Positions 7,024 to 14,662 are shown, counted from the first letter of the stretch. The stretch: 14,725 bases of DNA from an uncultured Clostridia bacterium (GCA_946011705.1 CAMGCA010000017.1:1-14725); one strand, 5' to 3'. The notes: a model not told the origin generated them from the letters alone. Translations and numbers: made by a program.

Positions 7024-8340
7024 ATGCCGCAGCAGGACGATGGAATGGAAAAACGCCGGGAGAAACGGGAAGCCCAGCGCAGGCGCCGTCAGGCCCAGGT
7101 GCGCCGGATGCGGCTGACCTTGGCGCTGGTGGTGGTGCTGCTGGCTGCCTGCGGCTTGGGGCTGTACAAGCTGGCCCAGAGCGCCGGTGCCGGGGAGGAG
7201 CAGTCTGCCCTTCAGACGCCAACCGTACCCACCACCGAGGAGACGAAGGAAACCCTGCCCATCCAGAAAAGCCCCATCACCACCATCCACATCAAGGCCG
7301 CCGGAGACCTGAACGTCACCGATGCCGTGGTAAACGCCGGCATGGCGGTAAACAGCTACGACTTCAGCCCGGTTTTCAAGGACGTGGCGGCGATCCTGTC
7401 CGATGCCGACCTGACGGTGATGAATTTCGAGGGCAACATCTGCGGCGCGCCCTATGGCTCTGGAAGCACCTCCGCCCCGGCGGAGCTGCTGACCGCTCTG
7501 CGGGGCTGCGGTGTGGATCTGCTGCAAATGGCCAATTCCTGCGCCATCAACAACGGCCTCAACGGCCTGACAACGACCCTGCGTGCCATCCGATCCGCGG
7601 GCATCGAGCCGGTAGGCGCCTTCTCCTCCTCCGAGGAGTTCAAAAAGTCCAAGGGCTACACCATGACGGAGATTCAGGGCGTGAAGGTGGGCTTTGTGGC
7701 CTTCACCAAGGGCCTGGGCGGCCGGGGTATGCCCGCCGGAAGCGAGGACCTGGTAAATATTCTCTATTCCGACTATACAACGCTGTATAATGAGATCGAT
7801 AAAACCCGGATCACCTCCATTCTCAAGTCCATGGAGGAGGAAAAGCCGGATATCACCGTGGCCCTGCTCCACTGGGGCAGCGAGTACAACGACGACATCA
7901 GCAAGACCCAGGAGCAGATTGTGTCACTGCTGAAAAAGAACGGTGTGGACGTGATCATCGGCACCCACCCCCATACCCTGCAGCCCATCGCGTTTGACAA
8001 GAGCGCGGGGACGCTGGTTGCCTACTCCCTGGGGGATTTCTTCGGAGACGCCAACCGGGGTGCCACCAACTACTCCGTAATTCTGGATGTGGAAATCACC
8101 AAGGACGAAAACGCCGGTACCACCAAGGTCACGGACTACACCCTGCATCCCATCTACACCGTCCGGGAGACGGAATGCGTGGGCAACAACGACCGCCGGG
8201 TGGTTCGCATCGGCACGGCGCTGACAGCCTACAACGGTAATTTCCTGGACAAGGTGACAGATTCCTGCAAGGAGTCCATGGAGTACGCCCTGACCCGTAT
8301 CGACGAGCGCACCGCCGTGAAAGAGGAAGAGGACAAATAA
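7024..8340 (+). CDS. Membrane-anchored CapA-family (PGA_cap) metallophosphatase-like protein with altered active site
   Basis: This 438-residue protein has a strongly basic N-terminus (10-30, many R/K/Q), one membrane segment (about 30-50, LTLALVVVLLAACGLGLYKL), a T/E/P-rich spacer and an extracytoplasmic domain of the CapA/PGA_cap family. Relatives share a calcineurin-like metallophosphatase fold; CapA itself takes part in poly-gamma-glutamate capsule formation, but most members have no known role. Visible motifs are GDLNVTD (94-100), NFEG (134-137), HWGSEY (283-288) and GTHPHTLQP (313-321). The usual ANNHxxDYG motif reads ANSCAINNG (170-178), so the Asn-His pair and the Asp are lost. GGGAGGG lies 6 bases before the ATG. 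No capBC neighbours exist, so capsule synthesis is not implied. It may be a binding or regulatory envelope protein. Confidence 0.8.
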   Translation: MPQQDDGMEKRREKREAQRRRRQAQVRRMRLTLALVVVLLAACGLGLYKLAQSAGAGEEQSALQTPTVPTTEETKETLPIQKSPITTIHIKAAGDLNVTDAVVNAGMAVNSYDFSPVFKDVAAILSDADLTVMNFEGNICGAPYGSGSTSAPAELLTALRGCGVDLLQMANSCAINNGLNGLTTTLRAIRSAGIEPVGAFSSSEEFKKSKGYTMTEIQGVKVGFVAFTKGLGGRGMPAGSEDLVNILYSDYTTLYNEIDKTRITSILKSMEEEKPDITVALLHWGSEYNDDISKTQEQIVSLLKKNGVDVIIGTHPHTLQPIAFDKSAGTLVAYSLGDFFGDANRGATNYSVILDVEITKDENAGTTKVTDYTLHPIYTVRETECVGNNDRRVVRIGTALTAYNGNFLDKVTDSCKESMEYALTRIDERTAVKEEEDK

Positions 8341-8342
8341 TC

Positions 8343-8382
8343 GGGAAGCGGTTTTTTGACCGCTTCCCCTTTGCCTTTTCCG
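8343..8382 (+). terminator. Intrinsic terminator after the CapA-like gene
   Basis: GGGAAGCGGT-TTTTTG-ACCGCTTCCC (8343-8368) is a 10-bp perfect stem 2 bases after the stop codon, followed by the interrupted pyrimidine tract CTTTGCCTTTTC. The tail is imperfect but T-rich, as expected for rho-independent termination. Confidence 0.7.
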
Positions 8383-8391
8383 GGATTTTTC

Positions 8392-8420
8392 TTGCTATTT
8401 CTTCCCGGTTGGGCTATAAT
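8392..8420 (+). promoter_or_regulatory. SigmaA-type promoter for the CBS-pyrophosphatase gene
   Basis: TTGCTA (8392-8397), a 17-base spacer and a perfect TATAAT (8415-8420) follow the terminator directly. The predicted start is near 8427, giving a ~210-base untranslated leader that contains a complete palindromic element. Confidence 0.7.
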
Positions 8421-8464
8421 ATTCAAATAATAAAAAAAGCTGATAAATTGTTGTTTAGTGAGCT

Positions 8465-8578
8465 CAAAGGCCCCCTTGTGTAAAGGGGGCTGTCGGCGAA
8501 GCTGACTGGGGGATTGACAACCCCTCCGGCAAAAATCAATAGATTCTTGCCACCTCCCCTTACACAGGGGAGGCTTTG
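8465..8578. repeat. Palindromic MITE-like element in the CBS-pyrophosphatase leader
   Basis: This 114-bp imperfect palindrome has related ends: CAAAGGCCCCCTTGTGTAA from the left and, reading the other strand from the right, CAAAGCCTCCCCTGTGTAA. Each end folds on itself: GCCCCCTT-GTGTA-AAGGGGGC (8470-8490) and CCTCCCCT-TACAC-AGGGGAGG (8553-8573). Inside are two unlike side hairpins: GTCGGC-GAA-GCTGAC (8492-8506) and GGCAAAAATC-AATA-GATTCTTGCC (8528-8551, 9 of 10 pairs). The centre, GGGGATTGACAACCCC, is near-palindromic. There is no open reading frame with family features. A TTCAACT direct repeat (8601-8614) follows before the start codon. Confidence 0.75.
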
Positions 8579-8637
8579 GGCACCCCCGCAAATTCCAATT
8601 TTCAACTTTCAACTTCATTCCGCCGGAGGTGCAAACT

Positions 8638-10251
8638 ATGGATCCCATCTACGTCACCGGACACCGAAACCCCGATACCGACTCCATCGTGGCAGCCATC
8701 GCTTACGCCGCCCTGCGCAATGCCTGCGGCGACCGGGAGTATGAGGCGGCCTGCCTGGGCCAGATTTCCGAGGAGACCCAGATGGTGCTGGACCGCTTCG
8801 GCTTTCAGGCGCCTACCCGGATCACGAACCTGTACAATCAGGTGCGGGATCTGGATTTTGACACCCCGCCGATTTTAAGCACCGGCGTGTCCGTAAGCCT
8901 GGCCTGGGACGAGTTCGCCGCTTACCCGGCCATCGCCTCGGTGCCCGTGGCCAACGAGGACGGTTCCCTCTACGGCATCCTGTCCCGGACGGACATCGCC
9001 AGCTACAATATGTCCGGCATCACCTCCGGTATGCTGGAGCAGGTGCCCCTGTTTAACCTCCTGTCCGTGCTGGAAGGACGGGTGCTCAATGAGGCCGGTG
9101 AAAACACGGACATTATTACCGGCGAGGTGGTCATCGCCCTGCCCCAGGATCAGGAGAATCTGCTGTTCCAGAAGAGGGAATCCATCGTCCTGTGCGGCCA
9201 CCAGCCGGATATGATCCGCCGGGCGCTGGAAATGAATGTGGCTTGTCTGGTGCTGTGCCAGGCGTCCCTGCCGCCGGAGCTGCGGGACTTCCCCACGCAA
9301 ACTGTCATCATTTCCACACCCTTCGATGCCTACCGGGCCAGCCGGCTCCTGTTCCAGTCTACCCCGGTTGGGCGCATCTGCAACACCAAGGGCATGATCT
9401 GCTTCCACCTGAACGACCGGGTGGACGATGTCCGCGAGGTGGTGCTGAAATACCGGCATCCCAGCTACCCCATTTTGGACGCCAAGGAAAAAGTCGTGGG
9501 TATTCTGACCCGGTATCATCTGCTGCGTCCCAGAAGAAAACGGGTGGTGCTGGTTGACCACAACGAGGCATCTCAGTCTGTGCTGGGCCTTGACCAGGCG
9601 GAAATCCTGGAAATCATCGACCACCACCGGCTGGCGGATGTGCAGACCAACAATCCCATTTATGTGCGCAACGAGCCGGTAGGCTCCACCAATACCATTA
9701 TCGCCAGTATGTTCCAGGATCGGGGCCTGATGCCCTCGGCGGGACTGGCGGGCATGATGGCGGCGGCCATTCTGTCGGACACCCTGATGTTCAAATCCCC
9801 CACCTGCACCCACCGGGATATCCGGACGGCGGAGCGGATGGCCCGGATTGCCAACATCTCCCTGGACGAGCTGGGCAAGACTCTGTTCTCCAATACGGTG
9901 GATCACAAGAGCGTGGAGGAGATGCTGTTCACCGACTACAAGGAATTCCATGTGGCAGGACATTCTCTGGCCGTTGCCCAGCTGACCTGTGTGGATTCCG
10001 CCGGGGTGCTCAGCCGGAAGGACGAGATTCTGGAGAGAATGCGTCGGCACAAGGAGGAGAAGGGCTTCGACCTGATGCTGCTGATGGCCACCGATGTGCT
10101 GATGGAGGGTACTCAGATTGTGTATGTGGGCGACGACGAGTCCATCCGGCAGGCCTTTAACGTGGTGCCCAGGGACAACACCGCCTTCCTGCCCAGAATC
10201 ATGAGCCGGAAAAAGCAGGTCATTCCCATGCTGTCGGATTTGTGGAGTTAA
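8638..10251 (+). CDS. ppaC: CBS/DRTGG-domain manganese-dependent inorganic pyrophosphatase (family II)
   Basis: This 537-residue family II pyrophosphatase hydrolyses PPi to phosphate and carries a regulatory insert. The DHH domain opens with GHRNPDTDS (8-16). It is then interrupted by CBS1 (about 72-120), a DRTGG-like domain (about 180-240, SIVLCGHQPDMIRRALEMNV) and CBS2 (about 246-298). It resumes with VDHNE (306-310) and IDHHR (327-331). The C-terminal DHHA2 domain ends with the substrate-binding SRKK (523-526). In characterised clostridial CBS-PPases the CBS pair binds adenine nucleotides (AMP/ADP inhibit, ATP activates) and the DRTGG-containing form responds to diadenosine polyphosphates; that regulation is inferred here. 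GGAGG (8625-8629) is 8 bases before ATG 8638, making it preferable to GTG 8629. The symbol ppaC is by family; Bacillus PpaC lacks the insert. Confidence 0.92.
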   Translation: MDPIYVTGHRNPDTDSIVAAIAYAALRNACGDREYEAACLGQISEETQMVLDRFGFQAPTRITNLYNQVRDLDFDTPPILSTGVSVSLAWDEFAAYPAIASVPVANEDGSLYGILSRTDIASYNMSGITSGMLEQVPLFNLLSVLEGRVLNEAGENTDIITGEVVIALPQDQENLLFQKRESIVLCGHQPDMIRRALEMNVACLVLCQASLPPELRDFPTQTVIISTPFDAYRASRLLFQSTPVGRICNTKGMICFHLNDRVDDVREVVLKYRHPSYPILDAKEKVVGILTRYHLLRPRRKRVVLVDHNEASQSVLGLDQAEILEIIDHHRLADVQTNNPIYVRNEPVGSTNTIIASMFQDRGLMPSAGLAGMMAAAILSDTLMFKSPTCTHRDIRTAERMARIANISLDELGKTLFSNTVDHKSVEEMLFTDYKEFHVAGHSLAVAQLTCVDSAGVLSRKDEILERMRRHKEEKGFDLMLLMATDVLMEGTQIVYVGDDESIRQAFNVVPRDNTAFLPRIMSRKKQVIPMLSDLWS

Positions 10252-10256
10252 TAATC

Positions 10257-10397
10257 GCCTTCCCCTCTGGGGAAGGTGGCCGAGCGAAAGCGAGGTCGGA
10301 AGAGGTTGGTACCGTTTCGCCGAAATGCAGGTATTCACCCAAAGGTATTCCGCCCTCTTCCACCCCCTGCGGGGGCACCTTCCCCAAAGGGGAAGGC
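10257..10397. repeat. Palindromic MITE-like element between the pyrophosphatase gene and holB
   Basis: Both ends carry the same self-complementary unit: CCTTCCCC-TCT-GGGGAAGG (10258-10276) and CCTTCCCC-AAA-GGGGAAGG (10378-10396). The inner pair GGAAGAGG (10298-10305) and CCTCTTCC (10354-10361) is perfect. Between terminal and inner repeats lie two unlike side hairpins: 10278-10297 (GGCC, GA, GC, GAAA loop, GC, GA, GGTC) and CCCCC-TGC-GGGGG (10363-10375). The ~48-base centre has a direct AGGTATTC repeat (10329-10336, 10343-10350). It starts 5 bases after the pyrophosphatase stop and ends 9 bases before the holB -35 box. No T-tract follows, so termination by these stems is uncertain. Confidence 0.78.
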
Positions 10398-10406
10398 TTT
10401 GATGCG

Positions 10407-10435
10407 TTTACTTTTGCGGAAATATGTGATATAGT
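10407..10435 (+). promoter_or_regulatory. SigmaA-type promoter for holB-ricT
   Basis: TTTACT (10407-10412), a 17-base spacer and TATAGT (10430-10435) precede the GAGGAGGTG Shine-Dalgarno of holB. The -35 box matches consensus at 4 of 6 bases and the -10 box at 5 of 6. Transcription should start near 10442, leaving almost no leader beyond the ribosome binding site. Confidence 0.6.
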
Positions 10436-10460
10436 AATGTATCACTGAGGAGGTGGGAGC

Positions 10461-11414
10461 ATGGGCTTTGACGGGCTTTTGGGCAACGAGAGATTGAAAG
10501 AAAATCTGACGAAAAGTCTCGCCAAGGGCCATATTTCCCACTGTTATCTGATTTCCGGCCCGGAGGGGTCCGGAAAACGCACACTGGCGAGACTCCTGGC
10601 GGCGGCGATTCTCTGTCAGGGGCGCGACAAGCCCTGTATGGCCTGCACCCCCTGCCGGAAGGTGCTGGACGGAAATCATCCGGACTACATTATTGTAGAC
10701 GACCCGGAGAAAAAAACTGTGCCGGTGGAGCTGATCCGGCAGGCCAGAGCGGATATGTTTGTCCAGCCCAACGAGTCCGACCACAAAATCTACCAGTTTC
10801 CGCGGGCCCAGGATATGGGCATCCCCGGTCAGAACGCGCTGTTAAAGGTTCTGGAGGAGCCGCCTGCCTATGGCGTGTTCCTGTTGCTCACAGATAACCC
10901 GGACAAACTGCTGCCCACGGTGCGCTCGAGATGCACCGAGCTGAAAATGCAGGCCCTGCCGCCGGAAGCCCTGCAAAAACAGCTGCGGGAGGACTTTCCG
11001 AAAACCTCCGGTGAGGACATTGAAGCGGCGGCGGTACGCAGCGGCGGATATCTGGGGCAGGCCCGGACACTGCTTGCTCAGGGTGCGGAGGTTCCGCCCC
11101 AGACGGAGCAGTTTGTTGAGGCCTTCGCCAGGCGGGACGCGCTGCTGCTGACCCAGGTTCTGGTGCCCATGGAAAAATGGAAGCGGGAGGCCCTGACGGA
11201 GGTTCTGCGGCAGTGGCTGGAAATTCTGGAGGGCGCGCTGATGAACCGCAGCGGCGGCGGAGCGGTGCCTGCCCTTGCCCGGGAGCTGGCCCAGCGCCGG
11301 ACGGCGGCAGACTTGTACCGCGGCGTCACCGCCCTGAAAAAAGCCCTGGATTACACGTTGAGCAATGTTTCCCCGGCAGCTGTCTGCGGCTGGCTGAGCT
11401 GGGAATTACGATAA
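10461..11414 (+). CDS. holB: DNA polymerase III delta' subunit
   Basis: This 317-residue AAA+ clamp-loader subunit helps load the sliding clamp. It starts FDGLLGNERLKENL, followed by the Walker A loop GPEGSGKRT (33-41). A four-cysteine zinc module comes next (C52, C59, C62, C65, in LCQGRDKPCMACTPC). The sensor-region sequence NALLKVLEEPP follows, and then the SRC motif (156-158), whose Arg acts on the neighbouring ATP site. The C-terminal ~110 residues form the less conserved collar domain. The length excludes full DnaX (tau). The neighbour ricT supports holB, as in Bacillus holB-ricT. AGGAGG (10448-10453) precedes the ATG by 7 bases. The intact Walker A loop suggests nucleotide binding may be retained, unlike in E. 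coli delta'. Confidence 0.93.
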   Translation: MGFDGLLGNERLKENLTKSLAKGHISHCYLISGPEGSGKRTLARLLAAAILCQGRDKPCMACTPCRKVLDGNHPDYIIVDDPEKKTVPVELIRQARADMFVQPNESDHKIYQFPRAQDMGIPGQNALLKVLEEPPAYGVFLLLTDNPDKLLPTVRSRCTELKMQALPPEALQKQLREDFPKTSGEDIEAAAVRSGGYLGQARTLLAQGAEVPPQTEQFVEAFARRDALLLTQVLVPMEKWKREALTEVLRQWLEILEGALMNRSGGGAVPALARELAQRRTAADLYRGVTALKKALDYTLSNVSPAAVCGWLSWELR

Positions 11415-11425
11415 AAGGAGAACCT

Positions 11426-12655
11426 ATGGAACAGGAACTGAATAACATCCCGGAGCAGAGCGTGGAGGTCGTGGACATCCAGTTCCGCCCCGGACAGAAG
11501 ATTTACTATTTTGACCCCGACGGGAAGACCCTCCAGCCCGGGGATCACGTCATCATTGACACCGCTCGTGGGTCAGAGTACGGCACCTGCGCCGGGGCCA
11601 ATCACCGCATCGCCCAGAAGGACGTGGTGGCGCCTCTGCGCAAGGTTCTGCGCAAAGCCAACGCCCAGGATGAACGAATCGCGGCGGACAACCGGGCCAA
11701 GGAAAAGCGGGCCTACAATATCTGCATGGAAAAAATTGCCGAGCATGGGCTGGATATGCAGCTCGTATCGGAGGTGGATGACTTTGTCGGCAGCAAGATT
11801 TTGTTCTATTTCACCGCGGACGAGCGGGTGGATTTCCGGGAGCTGGTGAAGAATCTGGCTTCTATTTTCCACACCCGCATCGAGCTGCGACAGATTGGCG
11901 TCCGGGACAAGGCGAAGATGGTGGGGGGTCTGGGCATCTGCGGCCGGCCCTTCTGCTGCGCCAGCTTCCTGGACGATTTCCAGCCCGTGTCCATCAAGAT
12001 GGCCAAGACCCAGAACCTGTCCCTGAATCCCACAAAGATTTCCGGCACCTGCGGCAGACTTATGTGCTGCCTGAAATACGAGCAGGACGCCTATGAGGAT
12101 CTGATCCGCACCAGCCCGAAACTGGAGTCCTTCGTGGATACCCCCGAGGGCCGGGGCACCGTGGTGGAGATTGACCTGCTGCGCCAGCGGGTGAAGGTGC
12201 GCATGGAGGACAGCCCGGAGACGGTAAGCGTCTTTGCCAATTCGGACATTGCCGTACTGCGCAGCGGCAAGGCCAGAAAAAATGACCCGCCCATTCCGGC
12301 AGACCTGGCCCCCATTTCCGGAAACGGTAAGCGGGTGCGCAAGGAGGAGCCGGAGCAGGAGACCTTGGTGTTGGAGCCGATTCGCTTCCGCTACAGCACC
12401 GAGTCCGTGGTGACGGAGGAGGAAGCCCCGGCAGCCGACGAGCAGCCGGAGCAGAAGCCCAGCCGCCGACGGCGCAAGCCCCAGGCAGAGGCACCCAAAG
12501 CGGAAAAGCCGGAGCCCAGCCCGGACAAGCCCACGCCGAAGGCCGCGCCTGCACCCGAACCGGCATCTCAGGCGCGGCCCGAGAAGAAACCCTCCCGCCG
12601 CCGCCCCAATTACCGCCGCCGGAAGCCCAAGGATAAGAACGGCGAGAACGGATAA
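11426..12655 (+). CDS. ricT: RicT (YaaT), PSP1-domain regulator with a long basic tail
   Basis: This 409-residue protein contains the PSP1 domain of RicT. In Bacillus RicT joins RicA and RicF in the Fe-S-containing Y-complex that directs RNase Y-dependent mRNA processing and promotes sporulation, competence and biofilm formation. The PSP1 core runs from about residue 14 (VVDIQFRPGQKIYYFDP) to about 290. It includes two cysteine clusters, CGRPFCC (172-178) and CGRLMCC (209-215), plus DKAKMVGGLGICGRPFCC-type context. After about residue 310 it is disordered and rich in E, P, A and R, with KPSRRR at 344-349 and 388-393 and a basic end. The Bacillus homologue is ~275 residues. AAAAGGAG lies 5 bases before the ATG, 11 bases after holB; the frame is open far upstream inside holB, but no family sequence lies there. 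Confidence 0.92.
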   Translation: MEQELNNIPEQSVEVVDIQFRPGQKIYYFDPDGKTLQPGDHVIIDTARGSEYGTCAGANHRIAQKDVVAPLRKVLRKANAQDERIAADNRAKEKRAYNICMEKIAEHGLDMQLVSEVDDFVGSKILFYFTADERVDFRELVKNLASIFHTRIELRQIGVRDKAKMVGGLGICGRPFCCASFLDDFQPVSIKMAKTQNLSLNPTKISGTCGRLMCCLKYEQDAYEDLIRTSPKLESFVDTPEGRGTVVEIDLLRQRVKVRMEDSPETVSVFANSDIAVLRSGKARKNDPPIPADLAPISGNGKRVRKEEPEQETLVLEPIRFRYSTESVVTEEEAPAADEQPEQKPSRRRRKPQAEAPKAEKPEPSPDKPTPKAAPAPEPASQARPEKKPSRRRPNYRRRKPKDKNGENG

Positions 12656-12667
12656 GGAGATCGGAGC

Positions 12668-14653
12668 ATGCGAGAAAAATTGGGGAAGTGCCCCATTCCG
12701 GTATGGCTGTTCGCGGTAGTGACGGCTGTATACTGTGAGAGCCTGCTGCACCTTTGGACAATGAAATCCTTTGACCCCGGGCGCTTTGCCGCAGTGCTGG
12801 CCTTTGCACTGGGCTTTGGCGGCATACTTGGGCTGATGCTCAGCTTCATCGGCGGAAAGAAATGGGGCAAGTGGGTCAGCGCGGGGCTGATGACGCTGGT
12901 GACCATCGTCTATATCGTTGAATATTTTGTCAACGATGCCTATATGTGCTATATGCCTCTGGCCACGCTGCTGAGCGGCGCCCAGGGGGTGGCTACGGAT
13001 TTTAGCGGCATTGTGGTACACTTGATTGCCCAGAATTACTGGCGGATTTTGGGGTTTCTCCTGATGCCTGCCCTGTACGCCCTGTTGGCCGCGCCTGTGC
13101 AGACCCGCTGGCAGACCCGGGGCATTGTGCTGGCGTGCGTCGCCGCTGCCTATGGCCTGAGCTTCGGCCTTGTGCGCAGCGGAACGGATGCCGAGCGGAT
13201 GAACGATGCCTATAATTTTGACAGCGCGGTTCGCTGCTTCGGCCTGAACGTGGGTACGGTGCTGGAACAGACCCACAGCGCCATGGCGGAAACCGCCGAG
13301 GTGGAATTCGTCCCGGTGGAGATCCCTGAGACTGTGCCTGCGGAGCAGGAGCCTTCTGAGGAGGCGGTGGTCTACGAGCCCAACGTCATGGGTTTTGACT
13401 TTGACGCTCTGGCCCGCAGTGCGGGCAATTCCAACATCGCGGCCCTGCACAGCTATGTCAGCTCGGTGCAGCCCACCATGAAAAATGCGTACACCGGGCT
13501 GTTCGCGGGGAAAAACCTGATTCTGATCACCGCCGAGGCCTTTACCTCCGAGGTGATCGACCCGGAGCGCACCCCCACGCTGTACCGCCTTGCCACCCAG
13601 GGTATCCAGTTCCGGGACTATTACCAGCCTGCCTGGGGCGCCAGCACCACCACGGGAGAGTTCTCCAACGTGGTGGGATTGGTACCGACTACAGCGGGAA
13701 TGTGCATGAAGGAAGCGGTGCAGCAGGACTTGTTTCTGACCATGGGCCACCAGCTGCAGGCTCAGAATTACTACAGCGCGGCCTATCACAACCACAACAA
13801 GGACTTTTACGACCGGGACAAGACCCACACGAAGCTGGGCTATGACCGCTTCCTGGCCCTTTACGGCGGCTTGGAAGGGGTTCAGGCGGTGTTCCCGGAG
13901 AGCGATCTGGAAATGATCAACGCCACGGTGCCCCAGTACATTGATCAGCAGCCCTTCAGCATCTACTACATGACCGTCAGCGGCCACTGTATGTACTCCC
14001 AGAGGGAAAACGCCATGGCGCGGAAAAACTACGACGTGGTGGCAGGCATGGATCACTGCGAAGCGGTAAAGTGCTACTACGCTTCCCAGCAGGAGCTGGA
14101 ATACGCCATGCAGTCGCTGGTGCAGCAGCTGGAAGATGCGGGCATTGCTGACGATACCGTCATCGTCATTGCCACAGACCACTATCCCTACGGCCTGGAG
14201 CGCAGCAGCGCCTGGCGCAACACCTCCGACTATCTGGCGGAGCTGTACGGCGTGGAGAAATACGACAAATTTATCCGTGACCACAACAGCCTGATCCTCT
14301 GGAGCGGCTGTCTGGAAGGGAAGAACATTGTGGTTGACGAGCCGGTGTACAGTCTGGACATCCTGCCCACTCTGTCCAACCTCTTTGGCCTGGATTACGA
14401 CTCCCGGCTGCTGGTGGGCAGGGACGTGTTCTCCGGGGAAAGCCCCCTGGTGCTCTGGCCGGATTACAGCTGGAAAACCGACAAGGGGCAGTATGATGCC
14501 CAGAACGGAACCTTCACCCCGGCGGAAGGGAAGACCGTGAACGAGGACTATCTCGCGAGAATCAAGAGCATTGTCCGCAACAAAATTGACTACTCCCGCC
14601 AGGTGCAGAATCTGGATTACTTCAATTATCTGGCTAAGGCCAGGCAAAAATAA
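12668..14653 (+). CDS. LtaS-like membrane sulfatase-family phosphoglycerol transferase
   Basis: This 661-residue polytopic protein has the layout of lipoteichoic acid synthase. There are five membrane segments (about 10-29, 40-62, 68-89, 124-143 and 151-169), then an acidic linker (about 205-260), then an extracellular sulfatase-fold domain (about 275-590). Metal and nucleophile motifs follow LtaS: KNLILITAEAF with Glu290, ASTTTGEF with Thr327 as the probable nucleophile, TVSGH with His440, and ATDHYPYG with Asp504/His505. LtaS enzymes polymerise glycerol phosphate from phosphatidylglycerol. Whether this one makes LTA, primes it, or decorates another glycan cannot be told. The ATG lies 12 bases after the ricT stop, with AAGGAG (12654-12659) 8 bases upstream. 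It is probably co-transcribed with holB-ricT. Confidence 0.85.
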   Translation: MREKLGKCPIPVWLFAVVTAVYCESLLHLWTMKSFDPGRFAAVLAFALGFGGILGLMLSFIGGKKWGKWVSAGLMTLVTIVYIVEYFVNDAYMCYMPLATLLSGAQGVATDFSGIVVHLIAQNYWRILGFLLMPALYALLAAPVQTRWQTRGIVLACVAAAYGLSFGLVRSGTDAERMNDAYNFDSAVRCFGLNVGTVLEQTHSAMAETAEVEFVPVEIPETVPAEQEPSEEAVVYEPNVMGFDFDALARSAGNSNIAALHSYVSSVQPTMKNAYTGLFAGKNLILITAEAFTSEVIDPERTPTLYRLATQGIQFRDYYQPAWGASTTTGEFSNVVGLVPTTAGMCMKEAVQQDLFLTMGHQLQAQNYYSAAYHNHNKDFYDRDKTHTKLGYDRFLALYGGLEGVQAVFPESDLEMINATVPQYIDQQPFSIYYMTVSGHCMYSQRENAMARKNYDVVAGMDHCEAVKCYYASQQELEYAMQSLVQQLEDAGIADDTVIVIATDHYPYGLERSSAWRNTSDYLAELYGVEKYDKFIRDHNSLILWSGCLEGKNIVVDEPVYSLDILPTLSNLFGLDYDSRLLVGRDVFSGESPLVLWPDYSWKTDKGQYDAQNGTFTPAEGKTVNEDYLARIKSIVRNKIDYSRQVQNLDYFNYLAKARQK

Positions 14654-14662
14654 CGTCTGGAG

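Noticed and set aside
7024..8340. Poly-gamma-glutamate capsule locus suggested by the CapA-like gene
   Set aside because: No capB or capC homologue is nearby, and the flanking genes are housekeeping; CapA-fold proteins are common without capsule genes.
8875..10338. A 487-codon antisense open frame over the pyrophosphatase gene
   Set aside because: It is the mirror of a well-supported gene, with H/G/Q/V-rich low-complexity translation and no family motif.
405..10397. CRISPR array suggested by repeated hairpins
   Set aside because: The repeats are dispersed at gene junctions, differ in sequence, have no regular spacers and no cas genes nearby.
11177..11425. Upstream extension of ricT into holB
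   Set aside because: The extra residues are R/G/P-rich and unlike RicT; ATG 11426 has a good ribosome binding site and starts the recognised PSP1 N-terminus.
11573..14647. A 1024-codon antisense open frame across ricT and the LtaS-like gene
   Set aside because: It spans two confidently assigned plus-strand genes and an intergenic gap, has no recognisable domain and no ribosome binding site, and arises from codon bias.
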